A stretch of 28,407 bases of DNA from an uncultured Chloracidobacterium sp. (GCA_937941715.1 CALDGX010000020.1:1-28407); one strand, 5' to 3'; positions 1 to 9,920 are shown, counted from the stretch's first letter. The notes: generated by a model not told the origin, from the letters alone. A program made the numbers and translations.

Positions 1-3000
1 CTCAAGGTCAACAGCGACTATGACCTTGTTGCCCGCGCGATACAGGCTGACCGGTCTGATCTCACGGGGGAGCAGGCCTGCACGTCGCCCCGGAGCATTC
101 TTCGGCGAAAATGCCAAAATCTCATTTGGGCCAAGTGCCTCGGGGACTGGATCCAGTCCGCTCGCGAAACGTCTGGCCTGGATCACGTCAGCTATTGTCA
201 AGGCGCCGTTGCCGCCGTCATTTCGCGGCGCGGTATCGGCCCGCTGCAGTTCGTTGTACTGAAGGTTGACATCCAGGGCAGCTACAAACCGACGAACCTG
301 AGTAATGTCGTCACCGGTCAAGCTGCCGTCGCTGCCGTTTGGTCGTGGAGCAACGTCGCCTTCAGTATCGCCGCCGAACACCTGGATCACCGCATCCGGA
401 GTGGTTGGAGCGGCTTCGATATTACCGGCGTTATCCCTTGCTCTTGTGTGGAATCGATACAACTTGCCCCATTTTCCTGCAAACTGTATCGAGTTCGCCT
501 GCGAATTCAGAACATAGGGGGCGTAAGCGGCCCCATCCTCCGAGTACAGAACATCAAATCCCTTGAGGCCTGAGCCGGTGGCGTCATCGTTTCCGATCCA
601 TTCGAGATCGAAGATAGGTATCGTACTGGTTGGCGGCAACGGTGAGAGTTGACTCGTTGGAATTCCGCTATCAAGCAAGTTAGAAACCGTGTTCGTTATT
701 ATCGGCTCATTAGCGTCAAAGACGATCGTTGCGTTGTTTATCAGATCGGTCCGAGTCGGCTGCCCTGCGGTCGGCTCGACCGTAAATGTAACATAGCCCT
801 CACCATCACGATTTGCATTGTTGGGAGGAAGCAATCCGACCAACGGATCAAGTGGTGCCTCGCCCGTTTCAGGATCTATCGCCTGCATCGTCCAAAAGAC
901 GCGCCGATTCACAAGGTCGAGCCCGGCCAGGACATCAACCTGCAGATTATTGAGATCCGCTCCAAGCTGGATCCGAGCCTGATAAGACGCTTGGTTATCA
1001 GGTACCACTATCTGCTCCTGTTTGAATCCGATCTCCTTGATCCGGACTGTTCGCGGATCGAGTGTCAGCGGAAGCTGATCGGATATAAAGATCTTTTGTG
1101 CTGGCGCCGTCGCGGTTGCCAGATTCTCGAAATTTATTCGATATGGGATGGGAACTTTGTCCGGAACGAATCGCTCACCTCCATACCCAGCCGGCCCGAT
1201 CTTCTCGTTTGGATCAAACGACGTAAAACTCAGGACCACGTATTCAATTCCTAACGGTTGCAGGCATTGATAGAGTTGGTACATCAACTGCGCAACGCTG
1301 ATCGAAATGGCCACCGCCTCGTACCACGGAATACTGGTATTGATAACATCTGTTGCGCAGTCGAGTCCGGAATCGGCAACTCGACCTATGAAATTTGCCA
1401 TGACCGCAGAAAAGGTAAATGCCGCTCCTACCTGATCCGTCTGGCCTCCCGTCGAAGCACTAAGAATACCGCCGGTGATCGTATCCGATACCCCGGATAC
1501 CAACCCCAAAAGAAATCGGCCGCAGTCGCCAATTGCTTCAACTCGTTTTAATAACTGGCCGAGAACCAAATATGCGAGTTGCCTTACCAGTTCCGCCCAA
1601 CAATCTGCGTTGATCGAGGCTTGCGGCGCTCGATTTGCAAGCGAGCGGATCAAAGCTTCTGTGTTTTGCTGGCCATCTGCCTGCGTGGAACCCGCCTCAA
1701 AAATTTCTCCAAGAGGCGGCAATGTGACCGACTGTATCGAGTAGGAGTTCAGACTTGATGGAATATTCAAGCTAATTCCAAAATTTATCGAACTTCTGGC
1801 TCGCAAGATCGGGATCAGGAGAATAATTACGCGGCGATCACCTACATCGAAGTGAGTTGGAAGTGGCAACTGCGTACCAGGAAGAAATGCTGATGCCGGA
1901 AGATCGAAGATATTAGAGCGGTCAAGTTCGTAGTTGACCTTTGGAAGGTCAATAATGAACGGAACGTTTATAGCATCGTTGTTTCCATCATTGCGAGCCG
2001 AAAGGGTGTATCGGAAACGCCCTCCGAGCCCGGCCCTGTATGCTCTCGGGCCCTGCGTAAACTCGCTGAGTTGGTGTCCGCCACCGGCCGTGATCGTAAA
2101 ACCATCCGCAAGTTGTGTGGTGGCTCCACCCGGATTTGTGACAACTACGTCATAAATGCCCGGAGCTTTTGACTTAAGATCAAACAGAGCCGCGATCTTG
2201 GCAGTAGAGACTCGGTGCATTACCGGCAAGATCTCTGTCCCCGTTGGACCGACGAGTTTTACCGTTGCTCCTTGTCCGAATTTGGCACCTTTTATCAAGA
2301 GAGTCGCATAGCCTCCGTTGCCGGCGGTTTCGGGTTCTATCGTTCGAATCGAGAAGGGTAGTATCTTCGCCTCGACGGTGATGTTCTGATCTGGTACGCT
2401 GCCGCCGACCTTTGACGATTGCTTTGCAGGGTTCTTGTCGAAGTTGCCTGCGAAGCTTTCAGGAATAAGGTCAGTGCGGACCATCGAGTAATAGTCGCCT
2501 TCCTCCGTTTCCGGAATGAAATTCTCCTGATCACCTTCGCCGGGTCGTGAACTCTGGAAATCGTAATTGGCTCGGCTGACCATGGTGTCGAACTTTGTAA
2601 ATACTTCGTTCGAACGCTGCGGCAGGTTCGTATCTAAGGTGAATACGAGCGTCTCGGCGGGATCGGTCACGTACTTGAAGAATAGCTGCGCGCCATTGCC
2701 AAGCGTAGTGTTTAGCGGCGTATTAAGCGCTAGCTGAGTCACGCTCACCGTGGTAGTACTCACCGAGGACGTTACGTTGTTAGCCTCATTACTTTCGCGA
2801 ATGCGGTTTTGTGCGTCGGTGCGAACGATGACGTAGTAGCTGCCTTCTTCGACCGGCGGCAAAGCTCCGCTCCAGATTCCTGAATATGTACCTCCGCCCG
2901 CAGGAACGCTTGTTGTCTGGCTGGAAAAGTCGCGAACGCCGACTAGTATGTCACTCGCATCCCAAAACTGATCTCGCGATAGGTAGAACGTGTCACGCCA

Positions 3001-6000
3001 TTGACCTTCGACCGGATTCACGCCGGTATTCTGAACCGTCCAACTGAACGAGGCGACACCCCCGACATTCACCGATGCGGGCGGCGTAACATTTGTGATA
3101 TTCAATTCTGCCGGCGGCGGTACGACCAAGTTTACTGTGACAGGCGAACTTGTATTATTTGCGTTGTTGCTTTCAACAACGCTGTTGTTCCGGTCCGTGA
3201 CCACAAAGATCGTGTAAGTTCCGGTCAGGCCGACGGGGACGAAGAACGAAGCAGTAGCAACATAATTTGCACCGCCGGCAAGAGCACCGGTCCGCGTCCG
3301 ATAGCCGAGCGTGGTGTCCGACGGGTCTAAAATCGAATCGCGCGACAATATGACATAGTCGCTCCAGCTTGATGCAAGCGTTGGTGATGTGCCTACGTTC
3401 GTTACGGTCCATGAAAAATCTCGATACGTACCGGAATATTGCGGAGCGGACATCGAAACAGAACCGACGGTAAGGTCGACTGCCGGAGCGGTCATTGTTA
3501 TCGCGGCCGATGCTCGAACGTTGTTCGATTCGAAGCCCGAATCGGTCGTACCTTCGTAAATGTTCCGGCCGGTATCGGCCGCGACAAGTATGTAGTAAGT
3601 TCCGGGTGCGACGTTACCCATCGAAACATTTGACTGCTGAGGATACGTCTGTCCGGAGCCAAGGATCACGTTATTCAATGCGCTGCCAATAGCGATATCG
3701 CCGCTGCTCAGGCTAGTGTCCGACGAGAGATAAACGGTGTCTCGGAACGTTGATGAATTCGGCGGCATTGGCTGATTCGCATTTCGGCCAACCCACGAAA
3801 CATTGAACGTGTCGCCAACGGTCGCCGACGTCGGAGCAGTGACAGTATCGATCACGAGATCAGGTAAGTTGTTCTGAACAGTAAAGTTAGCCGACTGGGC
3901 CGAATTGTTGCTCTCGGACGAGCCACATTCCGGAACATTGTTGGTGCTATCGGTGCCGATCGAAAGGTAGTAGTCGCCCTGCATATACGCGGGCAATCCG
4001 ACGGCTCGGGTCTCGGTGTAGCTGCCCCCGGCTGCCAAGCCGCCTGTTCGTTCGAACGAGCCGATCAATACAGAACCAACGCTCGGCGTAAGTGAATTGA
4101 GATATACCCGGTCAAACCAACGTAACGCAGTGGCACTTCCGGTATTGGCAACGGTCCAGCTCACCGGCACTGTTCCACCCGGCGTCGTGATCGCCGGCAC
4201 GGTGAAATTGGTTACCTGAAGATCCGGCGGGATCGTGGATAGCGTAATTTGCTTAGCCGGGCTCGCATTATTCGCCTCAGCGTCAAACCCCGGATCAAAT
4301 TCAAATTGTCGACCGTTATAGTCCGCAACCGCGAACAAATAATATGTGCCGTTCGGCAAACAGTAGGGTGTAGCGACGTTTAAGGTGACAGGATGCTCGG
4401 CTCCGGGGCCAAACGGGTCCCGATCATAATACGTCCCGAGCAGCGTGTCAGTTGATGCCTCGAATGTTGCATCTGTCGACAAATAGACCGCATGATACAA
4501 GAATGCGTTCGCAGCAAATGCACCTTGATTGCGCACCGTGAACTCGACAGAGAATAGACCACCGCTGGCGACCGTCGCCGGAGCCGTTGGTTGACCTGGA
4601 ACAACGAGATCCGGCGGCGTTACGAGAATGTTCATCGGAGCGCCGGGCTCGGCAGTATCGCGTCCTGTGTTGTTGTTTTCGCCGGTATATTCATACACGG
4701 TGTTTTGATAATCAGTTACGACAAAGACGTACCAGAGGCCTTCGAGATCTGACGGCAGGTAAGCAAGTTGATATGTTGGCGGGTTCTGAGTTCCAACTCG
4801 ATTTTGCGAGGTGTGCGTGGTCGCATTTCCTGCAGTCGGCCCGTATAACTCATCACTTGTGAAGATCAGCCTGTCTTGGCTTGTGTTAAGTGTGGTATCT
4901 CGAGACAGATAGATCCTATCCTTTCGTGCGATCGCGTCGTCGGTGCCGATATTTCGGATCGTGTAGCTGATCGATATTGGTTGTCCGGCGAATACTTCGT
5001 CGGGCGCCTGAACCGTCTCGACCGTTAGGTCGGGCAACGGCGGGACGTTTACTGTAACGGGACGAGAAAGCAGATTATTCGTGGTGCTGGTCTCGTTTAC
5101 CGTTGAATTCGAGTTCGTGCGGACATGGAAATAATAAGCTCCGCTGATGCCGCGGGGGATCTTGACCGTCGCCGTCGCGGTGTAGCTTTCGCCGGGATTG
5201 AGGGCCGTGATGCTTGATGGCTCAGCGAGTTTTGTCGCGCCACTAGTGCTGGTCGGGCTGGTCCCGATATAAAGAGCATCCTTCCACTGAGGTGCATTTG
5301 TCGGGCCGGTGCCGTTGTTTGTCACGGTCCATTGAACTTGCACGGTCTGATCAAAGAACACCGTGGGCGGACCGGTCACATTAGTAACGACGAGGTCGGG
5401 TCGAAGAGCCTTACGAACATAGATCGGCTGAACGCGGACGTTGTTTCCTTCGTTGACGCCTTCATTCACCAGAGTTGTCGCATCTGTCTGGATAAGCAGA
5501 TAGTACGTGCCGGACGCCGGGACATTTGCGTATGGGATCGTAATATTCTGGATCCGATCCGCCGTCGCTCCGGCAGCAAGTCCTCCGGTCAAAGTGAAAC
5601 TGCCCAATGTCGTATCGCTACCTACGGTTTGATCTGCCGAAAAATATACACGATCGACAAGGTTCGCCGTCGTCGCTCTGTTGCCCGCATTAGCCGTTGT
5701 CCACGACAGCGAAAACACGGTATCGGTATCAACGTCAGCCGGAGCACTCGATGCGGTGACCTGCATATCCGCGACACGGTAGTCGAAGGTTGTGGGAGCA
5801 AAGGTGATGTTGTTTGTTTCGCCGGTTGCAGTTCCTTCGGCGATCGCGTTTCCGGAATCGGTCTTCACATAAAAAAAGCCGGGGCCGTTGGGCCGTACCG
5901 GAGTCGTCGGGATGTTGACGTTGCGTGTCTGCGGACTCGTTGCACCCGCGGCTAAGGTCGATATGGAAAACGTCGAGATTACCGAGATGTCGTCGGCGTT

Positions 6001-8025
6001 GCCAGCTGTATTGTCTTCCGAATAAAAGATTTGATTACTAAAACTGGCACCGGTCGTCGCATTACCTGCATTACGTACGTTAAAGGTCAGAGAGTAGCTG
6101 ACGCCCGGCTCAACCGTCGGAGGCACAACCAGATTCTCGACGACAAGATCCGCTGTGTTCACTTGAATTTGGCGGACAATTTGATTATTAGCTGTTTGGC
6201 CGCCTTCATTTAGCGAGTTTGCAGGATTCGTCGCAAAAATCAGGAAGTACGACCCCGATGCCGGAATGAGGTTTGCAGAGATCGTCGCCGTACTATTCTG
6301 GGTCTGAGAAGCCCCGGCCGCGAGAACGCTGCCGCTGATAGTTCGAAGCAACGTGTCATCATCACTGAGCACATTGTCCACCGAAAAATAGACGGTATTG
6401 CTGTAACTGCCCGAACCTGACGTCGTTACCGGCCCGATGTTCTGAACGGTCCAACTTACAGCGTTCGATGTTCCGGGCGTGGTCGTGGCCGGGGCAGTAA
6501 AGGAGACAGCCAGCAGATCAGGCCTCGCCGGATGGAGAGAGATGCTGTGCTCGGCTTGTGCGATCGTGGGTAAATTTCGTGTTGCGAGGACGCCAGCCGT
6601 CCGATACAGAGTGCTGGCTTCCGAAGTTATCGGAAAATTCACCGTTGTTTCGCCTTCCGGGATCACAACGCTGGCCGGAACGGTGATCGCACCGATTGCT
6701 CCAAGTGTTGACAAGGTAACGGTCGTGCCTCCGGGCGGTGCAGGGTCTGCGAGGTAAAGAGTTCCGGTGGTTGATGAACCTGAGGCCAACGGATGCGGCG
6801 AATTGATCCGCATCGACAGGGTAGGAACAGTGGTTGTGGGCACTCCCCAATGGAGCCCATTGATGCCTTCGAAGAAACCGGTCAGGTCGACGTCTTCGAC
6901 ATCGGCTGTTGTGAGATCATAAGTCCGTACTCCGTAACCCCGGACCTCATACTCCGCAATCTCGTCATATTGGCCGATGGGATAAGCGATCTTTGTCCCA
7001 TCAGGCGACCAGACGGGTTCGCCAAAGAATCCCGGCGGTAAATGGTCTTGGATCGTTGCTCCCGTAATTGAGTTAATGATCCTTAACTTTCTAACGGCAG
7101 TTGCGGGATTTCCTGAGCCCTCGACATAGTAGAGTGCGATCTTTGTTCCGTCGGGCGAATATTGCGGTGAGATGGGCGTGACATCGTCGTTCGACGCATA
7201 GACCATCGTGCAGCCGCCGCTGCCGTCGGTCGGAACACGAAAAATAGCATAAACTTCTAAAGCAGAATCCCATTGAACATAGATCAAGTGGTTTCCGTCA
7301 GGAGAATAGTCAGGTGAGTGCGGACCATAAATGCCGGGGATCAGATCTTGGCCGGGACGACGACGCACGGTATTTGGCATTCCGGACGATGTACATTCTG
7401 AGATGTCGATGTCCGTTTCGATTCCGGTATAAACACCAACCGTTTTCAAATTATCTCCGTTATCAAGGAACGCTATATGATTTCCGTCGGGAGAAAATGT
7501 CGGCTGCATCGGCCCCAAAAAGGAACTGGTGAAAATACGCGTCTGGTCTGAACCATCCGCATTCATTGTGTAGATCGAACGATAATCGTGACGGGTATAA
7601 TAGTTAGTGTTGTCGGGAGCATCGCGCAAACTTACAAACACGATCTTTTTGCCGTCAGCGGACCATTGCGGCTCAAAATCATCAATTGCTGAAAGCGGTA
7701 ACGGGGTACCGCTGGGTTGAATGATCTGGAGCTTGTCCCTTCGAGAGCCGCTCAAATATGCCAGTCCATTTCCCTGGCCGACGATGATGCGGTCGCCGCT
7801 GCTGCCATACGCATTGTCGGGCGTCGGTCGCCGCGTATCGCCGGCTTTCGATGTACTGCTTCTTGCAACGGGCAATGATATCTTCGACGCCAAGTTGGCG
7901 ACACCCTCAAGCAGCGAAGCACTTGCAGTCCTATCAAGCGCAGTGCCGGCAGCCGTCAACGAGATCACCAAAGCTAATACTGCGAGTACAAATCGAACAG
8001 TTCGAATACGACCAAAAGCCATCAT
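1..8025 (-). CDS. Giant secreted CARDB-repeat protein with PD40 propeller and dockerin-like domain (3' end beyond window)
   Basis: One frame stays open from an ATG at 8025 (second ATG at 8022) to the left edge, at least 2,675 codons. GAGGG lies just upstream of the start. Residues 1-30 look like a signal peptide (arginines, then a hydrophobic run ending in TAAGTA). Domains in order: about five PD40/TolB-like blades (residues about 100-390, motifs such as FSPDGNHIAF and WSPDGTKIAY); a Calx-beta/Ig-like domain (about 395-490); about ten CARDB repeats (about 500-1755, each starting near PDL and containing NN near the end); a PPC-like segment; a TIG/IPT-like domain (about 1880-1965); cysteine-containing hydrophobic helices; an SFDPNEKIGP motif; an FN3-like domain; a two-EF-hand dockerin-like domain (about 2555-2615); and a terminal segment resembling the start of a cohesin-like domain. 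CARDB domains are adhesion-like modules. The function is unknown; an extracellular or surface structural or adhesive role is inferred. Confidence 0.9.
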   Translation of the reverse strand, partial: MMAFGRIRTVRFVLAVLALVISLTAAGTALDRTASASLLEGVANLASKISLPVARSSTSKAGDTRRPTPDNAYGSSGDRIIVGQGNGLAYLSGSRRDKLQIIQPSGTPLPLSAIDDFEPQWSADGKKIVFVSLRDAPDNTNYYTRHDYRSIYTMNADGSDQTRIFTSSFLGPMQPTFSPDGNHIAFLDNGDNLKTVGVYTGIETDIDISECTSSGMPNTVRRRPGQDLIPGIYGPHSPDYSPDGNHLIYVQWDSALEVYAIFRVPTDGSGGCTMVYASNDDVTPISPQYSPDGTKIALYYVEGSGNPATAVRKLRIINSITGATIQDHLPPGFFGEPVWSPDGTKIAYPIGQYDEIAEYEVRGYGVRTYDLTTADVEDVDLTGFFEGINGLHWGVPTTTVPTLSMRINSPHPLASGSSTTGTLYLADPAPPGGTTVTLSTLGAIGAITVPASVVIPEGETTVNFPITSEASTLYRTAGVLATRNLPTIAQAEHSISLHPARPDLLAVSFTAPATTTPGTSNAVSWTVQNIGPVTTSGSGSYSNTVYFSVDNVLSDDDTLLRTISGSVLAAGASQTQNSTATISANLIPASGSYFLIFATNPANSLNEGGQTANNQIVRQIQVNTADLVVENLVVPPTVEPGVSYSLTFNVRNAGNATTGASFSNQIFYSEDNTAGNADDISVISTFSISTLAAGATSPQTRNVNIPTTPVRPNGPGFFYVKTDSGNAIAEGTATGETNNITFAPTTFDYRVADMQVTASSAPADVDTDTVFSLSWTTANAGNRATTANLVDRVYFSADQTVGSDTTLGSFTLTGGLAAGATADRIQNITIPYANVPASGTYYLLIQTDATTLVNEGVNEGNNVRVQPIYVRKALRPDLVVTNVTGPPTVFFDQTVQVQWTVTNNGTGPTNAPQWKDALYIGTSPTSTSGATKLAEPSSITALNPGESYTATATVKIPRGISGAYYFHVRTNSNSTVNETSTTNNLLSRPVTVNVPPLPDLTVETVQAPDEVFAGQPISISYTIRNIGTDDAIARKDRIYLSRDTTLNTSQDRLIFTSDELYGPTAGNATTHTSQNRVGTQNPPTYQLAYLPSDLEGLWYVFVVTDYQNTVYEYTGENNNTGRDTAEPGAPMNILVTPPDLVVPGQPTAPATVASGGLFSVEFTVRNQGAFAANAFLYHAVYLSTDATFEASTDTLLGTYYDRDPFGPGAEHPVTLNVATPYCLPNGTYYLFAVADYNGRQFEFDPGFDAEANNASPAKQITLSTIPPDLQVTNFTVPAITTPGGTVPVSWTVANTGSATALRWFDRVYLNSLTPSVGSVLIGSFERTGGLAAGGSYTETRAVGLPAYMQGDYYLSIGTDSTNNVPECGSSESNNSAQSANFTVQNNLPDLVIDTVTAPTSATVGDTFNVSWVGRNANQPMPPNSSTFRDTVYLSSDTSLSSGDIAIGSALNNVILGSGQTYPQQSNVSMGNVAPGTYYILVAADTGRNIYEGTTDSGFESNNVRASAAITMTAPAVDLTVGSVSMSAPQYSGTYRDFSWTVTNVGTSPTLASSWSDYVILSRDSILDPSDTTLGYRTRTGALAGGANYVATASFFVPVGLTGTYTIFVVTDRNNSVVESNNANNTSSPVTVNLVVPPPAELNITNVTPPASVNVGGVASFSWTVQNTGVNPVEGQWRDTFYLSRDQFWDASDILVGVRDFSSQTTSVPAGGGTYSGIWSGALPPVEEGSYYVIVRTDAQNRIRESNEANNVTSSVSTTTVSVTQLALNTPLNTTLGNGAQLFFKYVTDPAETLVFTLDTNLPQRSNEVFTKFDTMVSRANYDFQSSRPGEGDQENFIPETEEGDYYSMVRTDLIPESFAGNFDKNPAKQSSKVGGSVPDQNITVEAKILPFSIRTIEPETAGNGGYATLLIKGAKFGQGATVKLVGPTGTEILPVMHRVSTAKIAALFDLKSKAPGIYDVVVTNPGGATTQLADGFTITAGGGHQLSEFTQGPRAYRAGLGGRFRYTLSARNDGNNDAINVPFIIDLPKVNYELDRSNIFDLPASAFLPGTQLPLPTHFDVGDRRVIILLIPILRARSSINFGISLNIPSSLNSYSIQSVTLPPLGEIFEAGSTQADGQQNTEALIRSLANRAPQASINADCWAELVRQLAYLVLGQLLKRVEAIGDCGRFLLGLVSGVSDTITGGILSASTGGQTDQVGAAFTFSAVMANFIGRVADSGLDCATDVINTSIPWYEAVAISISVAQLMYQLYQCLQPLGIEYVVLSFTSFDPNEKIGPAGYGGERFVPDKVPIPYRINFENLATATAPAQKIFISDQLPLTLDPRTVRIKEIGFKQEQIVVPDNQASYQARIQLGADLNNLQVDVLAGLDLVNRRVFWTMQAIDPETGEAPLDPLVGLLPPNNANRDGEGYVTFTVEPTAGQPTRTDLINNATIVFDANEPIITNTVSNLLDSGIPTSQLSPLPPTSTIPIFDLEWIGNDDATGSGLKGFDVLYSEDGAAYAPYVLNSQANSIQFAGKWGKLYRFHTRARDNAGNIEAAPTTPDAVIQVFGGDTEGDVAPRPNGSDGSLTGDDITQVRRFVAALDVNLQYNELQRADTAPRNDGGNGALTIADVIQARRFASGLDPVPEALGPNEILAFSPKNAPGRRAGLLPREIRPVSLYRAGNKVIVAVDLE
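190..365 (-). other. Dockerin-like double EF-hand domain coding segment
   Basis: Two related segments follow each other: one with GDVAPRPNGSDGSLTGDDI then VRRFVAALD, and one with ADTAPRNDGGNGALTIADVI then ARRFASGLD. Each has a Ca-loop-like run of Asp, Asn and Gly followed by a helix, the layout of type I dockerin duplications. About 45 codons further on, the frame reads a beta-strand-like V-x-L-Y-R-A-G-N-K-V-I-V-A-V-D-L, which resembles the start of a cohesin-like fold before the window ends. Confidence 0.7.
2770..6530 (-). repeat. Array of about ten CARDB repeats inside the giant protein
   Basis: The coding sequence contains about ten successive units of roughly 120-130 codons. They begin near 6525, 6150, 5780, 5400, 5035, 4610, 4230, 3870, 3490 and 3110 (minus strand). 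Most open with a variant of PDL followed by V or T and a proline-rich strand, and carry a middle motif ending in W-T-V-x-N. They end with YYL or YYF, a D-x-x-N segment and a final E-x-N-N. The units diverge at DNA level, so they are protein repeats rather than recent tandem duplications. Confidence 0.85.
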
Positions 8026-8141
8026 TTACCCTCACTTTTCTAACCGGATTGTTCCCTTGTAGAAAAATGCGAGAAATGACGGCTTTTGCCGACAATCTTT
8101 TTTTAATTTTTGATCAGTTTACGCTGCGATCCGCGCTCCCA

Positions 8142-9560
8142 TTATTTCCCCACGGCCTTTTCAGCACAGATCCGGCCGCCGCTGGCGACCTTGCCGGACA
8201 GCGAATCGAGCTTATCGACAGAATCGATGATCCGGGCCCGTAGATCTTCGAGGGTGATCGACGGTTCGGCCGCGACGACCAGAGCCGCTATCCCCGAGAC
8301 ATAGGGCGTGGCCATCGACGTGCCAGATGCTTCGCGATAACCTTCGCCGAGCCAGGTCGACAGAATATCCTTGCCCGGTGCGGCAACGTGGACCGTCTCT
8401 GCCCCGTAGTTTGAGAAAGACGCCAGTTTGTCGTTGCGGTCGAGAGCGGCCACGCTGATGACGTTTGGCAATTTATAGTTTGAGGGATAGTGCGGGCGGC
8501 TGTCGTTATCGCTGCCTTCGTTGCCGGCCGCCGCGACGAACAATATACCGGCTTCACCTGCCGCCTTTATCGTATCTTCGAGAGCCTTGGATCGCTGCGT
8601 CGAGCCCCAGCTGGCGCTGATGACCCGTATGTTGACGCCCTTTTTCTTTCGGTCGACAGCATAATTGATAGCTTCGATGGCGTCGTCGGTATTGCCGAAA
8701 CCGCCCCGCCCCAGAAACTTGAGCGGCATGATCTTGACCTTCCAATTAATACCCGTAATGCCTTCGCCGTTATTGCCTTCGGCCCCGATAATTCCCGCGC
8801 AATGTGTACCGTGGCCGTTGTCGTCCATCGGGTCGGCCGTCTGATCGGTTCCGTTAAATCCGTTAAGGTCATTGTATGAGCCGAGTTCATCGTCGGTGTA
8901 AGCCGGAATGTTTGCCGGCCTGATCCACATATTCTCACGAAGGTCGACGTGGGTGTAGTCAACACCGGTATCGAGGACTGCGATGACCACATCAGAGTTG
9001 CCGCGGGTCTTTTCCCAGGCCTGAAGGGCTCCCAGATCGGCTTTGGCCTTTCCACCGTCCTGTCCCGAGTTATTAAGTGCCCACTGGTCGCCAAACAATG
9101 GATCGTTCGGCGTTGCGGCTGACCCGACGCGATCGACCAGATCCATACGCTTGGCGGCCGATGCCGGATCGTCGAGGTTTATACGATAATTGGGTTCGGC
9201 ATATTCGACATTCTCGAGCGCAGCGTATTCGGCGGCGACCTTTTCGGGGCTTGCGTCTTCGAGGTCATTTATCTCTACGAGGCCGCTGACCGCTTCGATC
9301 TCGTCAGTTACAACATCGTGCCTCGACGAAGCAATTGCGCGGATCGCATCAAGTCCGGTACCGGGCTTGAACCTGACCAAAACCTCCGGCGTTCCGGCGA
9401 GTCCCCGCGACTTTCCGGACGCAGCCGGATCGACCCGCTCAGTGCGAGCTGGCGAAGACTTGAGAGCCGATTTCCAGCGTTCGATCTGCCCGACCACCGC
9501 TGCGAGCGTCACCAAAACAACGGCTAAACCAATATGGATCCAAAAATTGCTGCGATTCAT
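8142..9560 (-). CDS. S8 family subtilisin-like serine peptidase, membrane-anchored or secreted
   Basis: This 472-residue protein has a hydrophobic N-terminal segment (residues about 8-24) without an obvious cleavage motif, so it may be an uncleaved anchor. A propeptide-like region (about 56-128) of fervidolysin type contains VLVRFKPG and ENVEYAEPNY. The peptidase domain (about 150-470) carries the full triad: D197 in VLDTGVDYTH, H250 in NGHGTHCAG and S415 in SGTSMATP. The oxyanion Asn is N347 in AAAGNEGS. A good Shine-Dalgarno (GGGAG, about 7 nt before ATG) supports the start. It lies 21 nt after the 92-residue orphan gene and 116 nt before the giant CARDB gene on the same strand, so processing of that protein or other extracellular proteins is possible but inferred. 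Confidence 0.95.
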   Translation of the reverse strand: MNRSNFWIHIGLAVVLVTLAAVVGQIERWKSALKSSPARTERVDPAASGKSRGLAGTPEVLVRFKPGTGLDAIRAIASSRHDVVTDEIEAVSGLVEINDLEDASPEKVAAEYAALENVEYAEPNYRINLDDPASAAKRMDLVDRVGSAATPNDPLFGDQWALNNSGQDGGKAKADLGALQAWEKTRGNSDVVIAVLDTGVDYTHVDLRENMWIRPANIPAYTDDELGSYNDLNGFNGTDQTADPMDDNGHGTHCAGIIGAEGNNGEGITGINWKVKIMPLKFLGRGGFGNTDDAIEAINYAVDRKKKGVNIRVISASWGSTQRSKALEDTIKAAGEAGILFVAAAGNEGSDNDSRPHYPSNYKLPNVISVAALDRNDKLASFSNYGAETVHVAAPGKDILSTWLGEGYREASGTSMATPYVSGIAALVVAAEPSITLEDLRARIIDSVDKLDSLSGKVASGGRICAEKAVGK

Positions 9561-9581
9561 AGTACTACTCCCAACCGTTAA

Positions 9582-9860
9582 CTACTCTATGACGTAATTT
9601 CGCCCGTGATAGTTGTGCAGACGCAACTGATATTTATCAGCCCTGTATTCATATCGATGGCCGTGCGTCTCAAGCTCGATCTGCCAGCCGCTCGAGATCA
9701 TCTGCGCGGACATCTCACCGTCGACCGGTGCTCCGAGCGCCATGTCCGGAAAGTCCTTTTCAGAAACGCTTTTTTCAGCGATCTCCGTCACCGAGAGATT
9801 GAGACGTTTGGCAAGGTCTTGCTTGGCCCGTGATACTGCTGAACTCTGTGTAAAATTCAT
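9582..9860 (-). CDS. Conserved-looking small protein of unknown function (92 aa)
   Basis: The product is 92 residues with no signal peptide or membrane segment. The N-terminal half is helical and charged (AKQDLAKRLNLSVTEI, consistent with a small helical domain). The C-terminal half is strand-rich and aromatic, with a run of Tyr, His and Arg residues (YEYRADKYQLRLHNY). I do not recognise a named family. It sits 21 nt upstream of the S8 peptidase gene on the same strand and probably shares its transcript. A peptidase partner or inhibitor role would be speculation. Codon use matches its neighbours, which favours a real gene. Confidence 0.75.
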   Translation of the reverse strand: MNFTQSSAVSRAKQDLAKRLNLSVTEIAEKSVSEKDFPDMALGAPVDGEMSAQMISSGWQIELETHGHRYEYRADKYQLRLHNYHGRNYVIE

Positions 9861-9920
9861 ATTTTGTCGATATTAGGTATCCTGAACCCTCTACGCTCCC
9901 AAGTCAATGAAAGTTCGGCT

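Noticed and set aside
649..1254. Plus-strand open frame of 201 codons opposite the giant gene
   Set aside because: The product is a low-quality mix of Arg, Cys and Ile with no motif, and the minus strand codes for recognisable domains through the same bases.
5332..5955. Plus-strand open frame of 207 codons
   Set aside because: It is the shadow of the CARDB-coding frame; the protein shows no domain.
2770..6530. CRISPR or DNA tandem repeat from the periodic pattern
   Set aside because: The period of about 375 bp is from diverged protein repeats; there are no identical short repeats with spacers.
8026..8141. Terminator or promoter between the S8 gene and the giant gene
   Set aside because: A short CGGC-AAAA-GCCG stem is present but has no T-run on the minus strand, and no clear -35/-10 pair was found.
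9882..9907. Promoter with TTGACT before the 92-residue gene
   Set aside because: TTGACT is present at 9907-9902 but no convincing -10 box lies 16-18 nt downstream.
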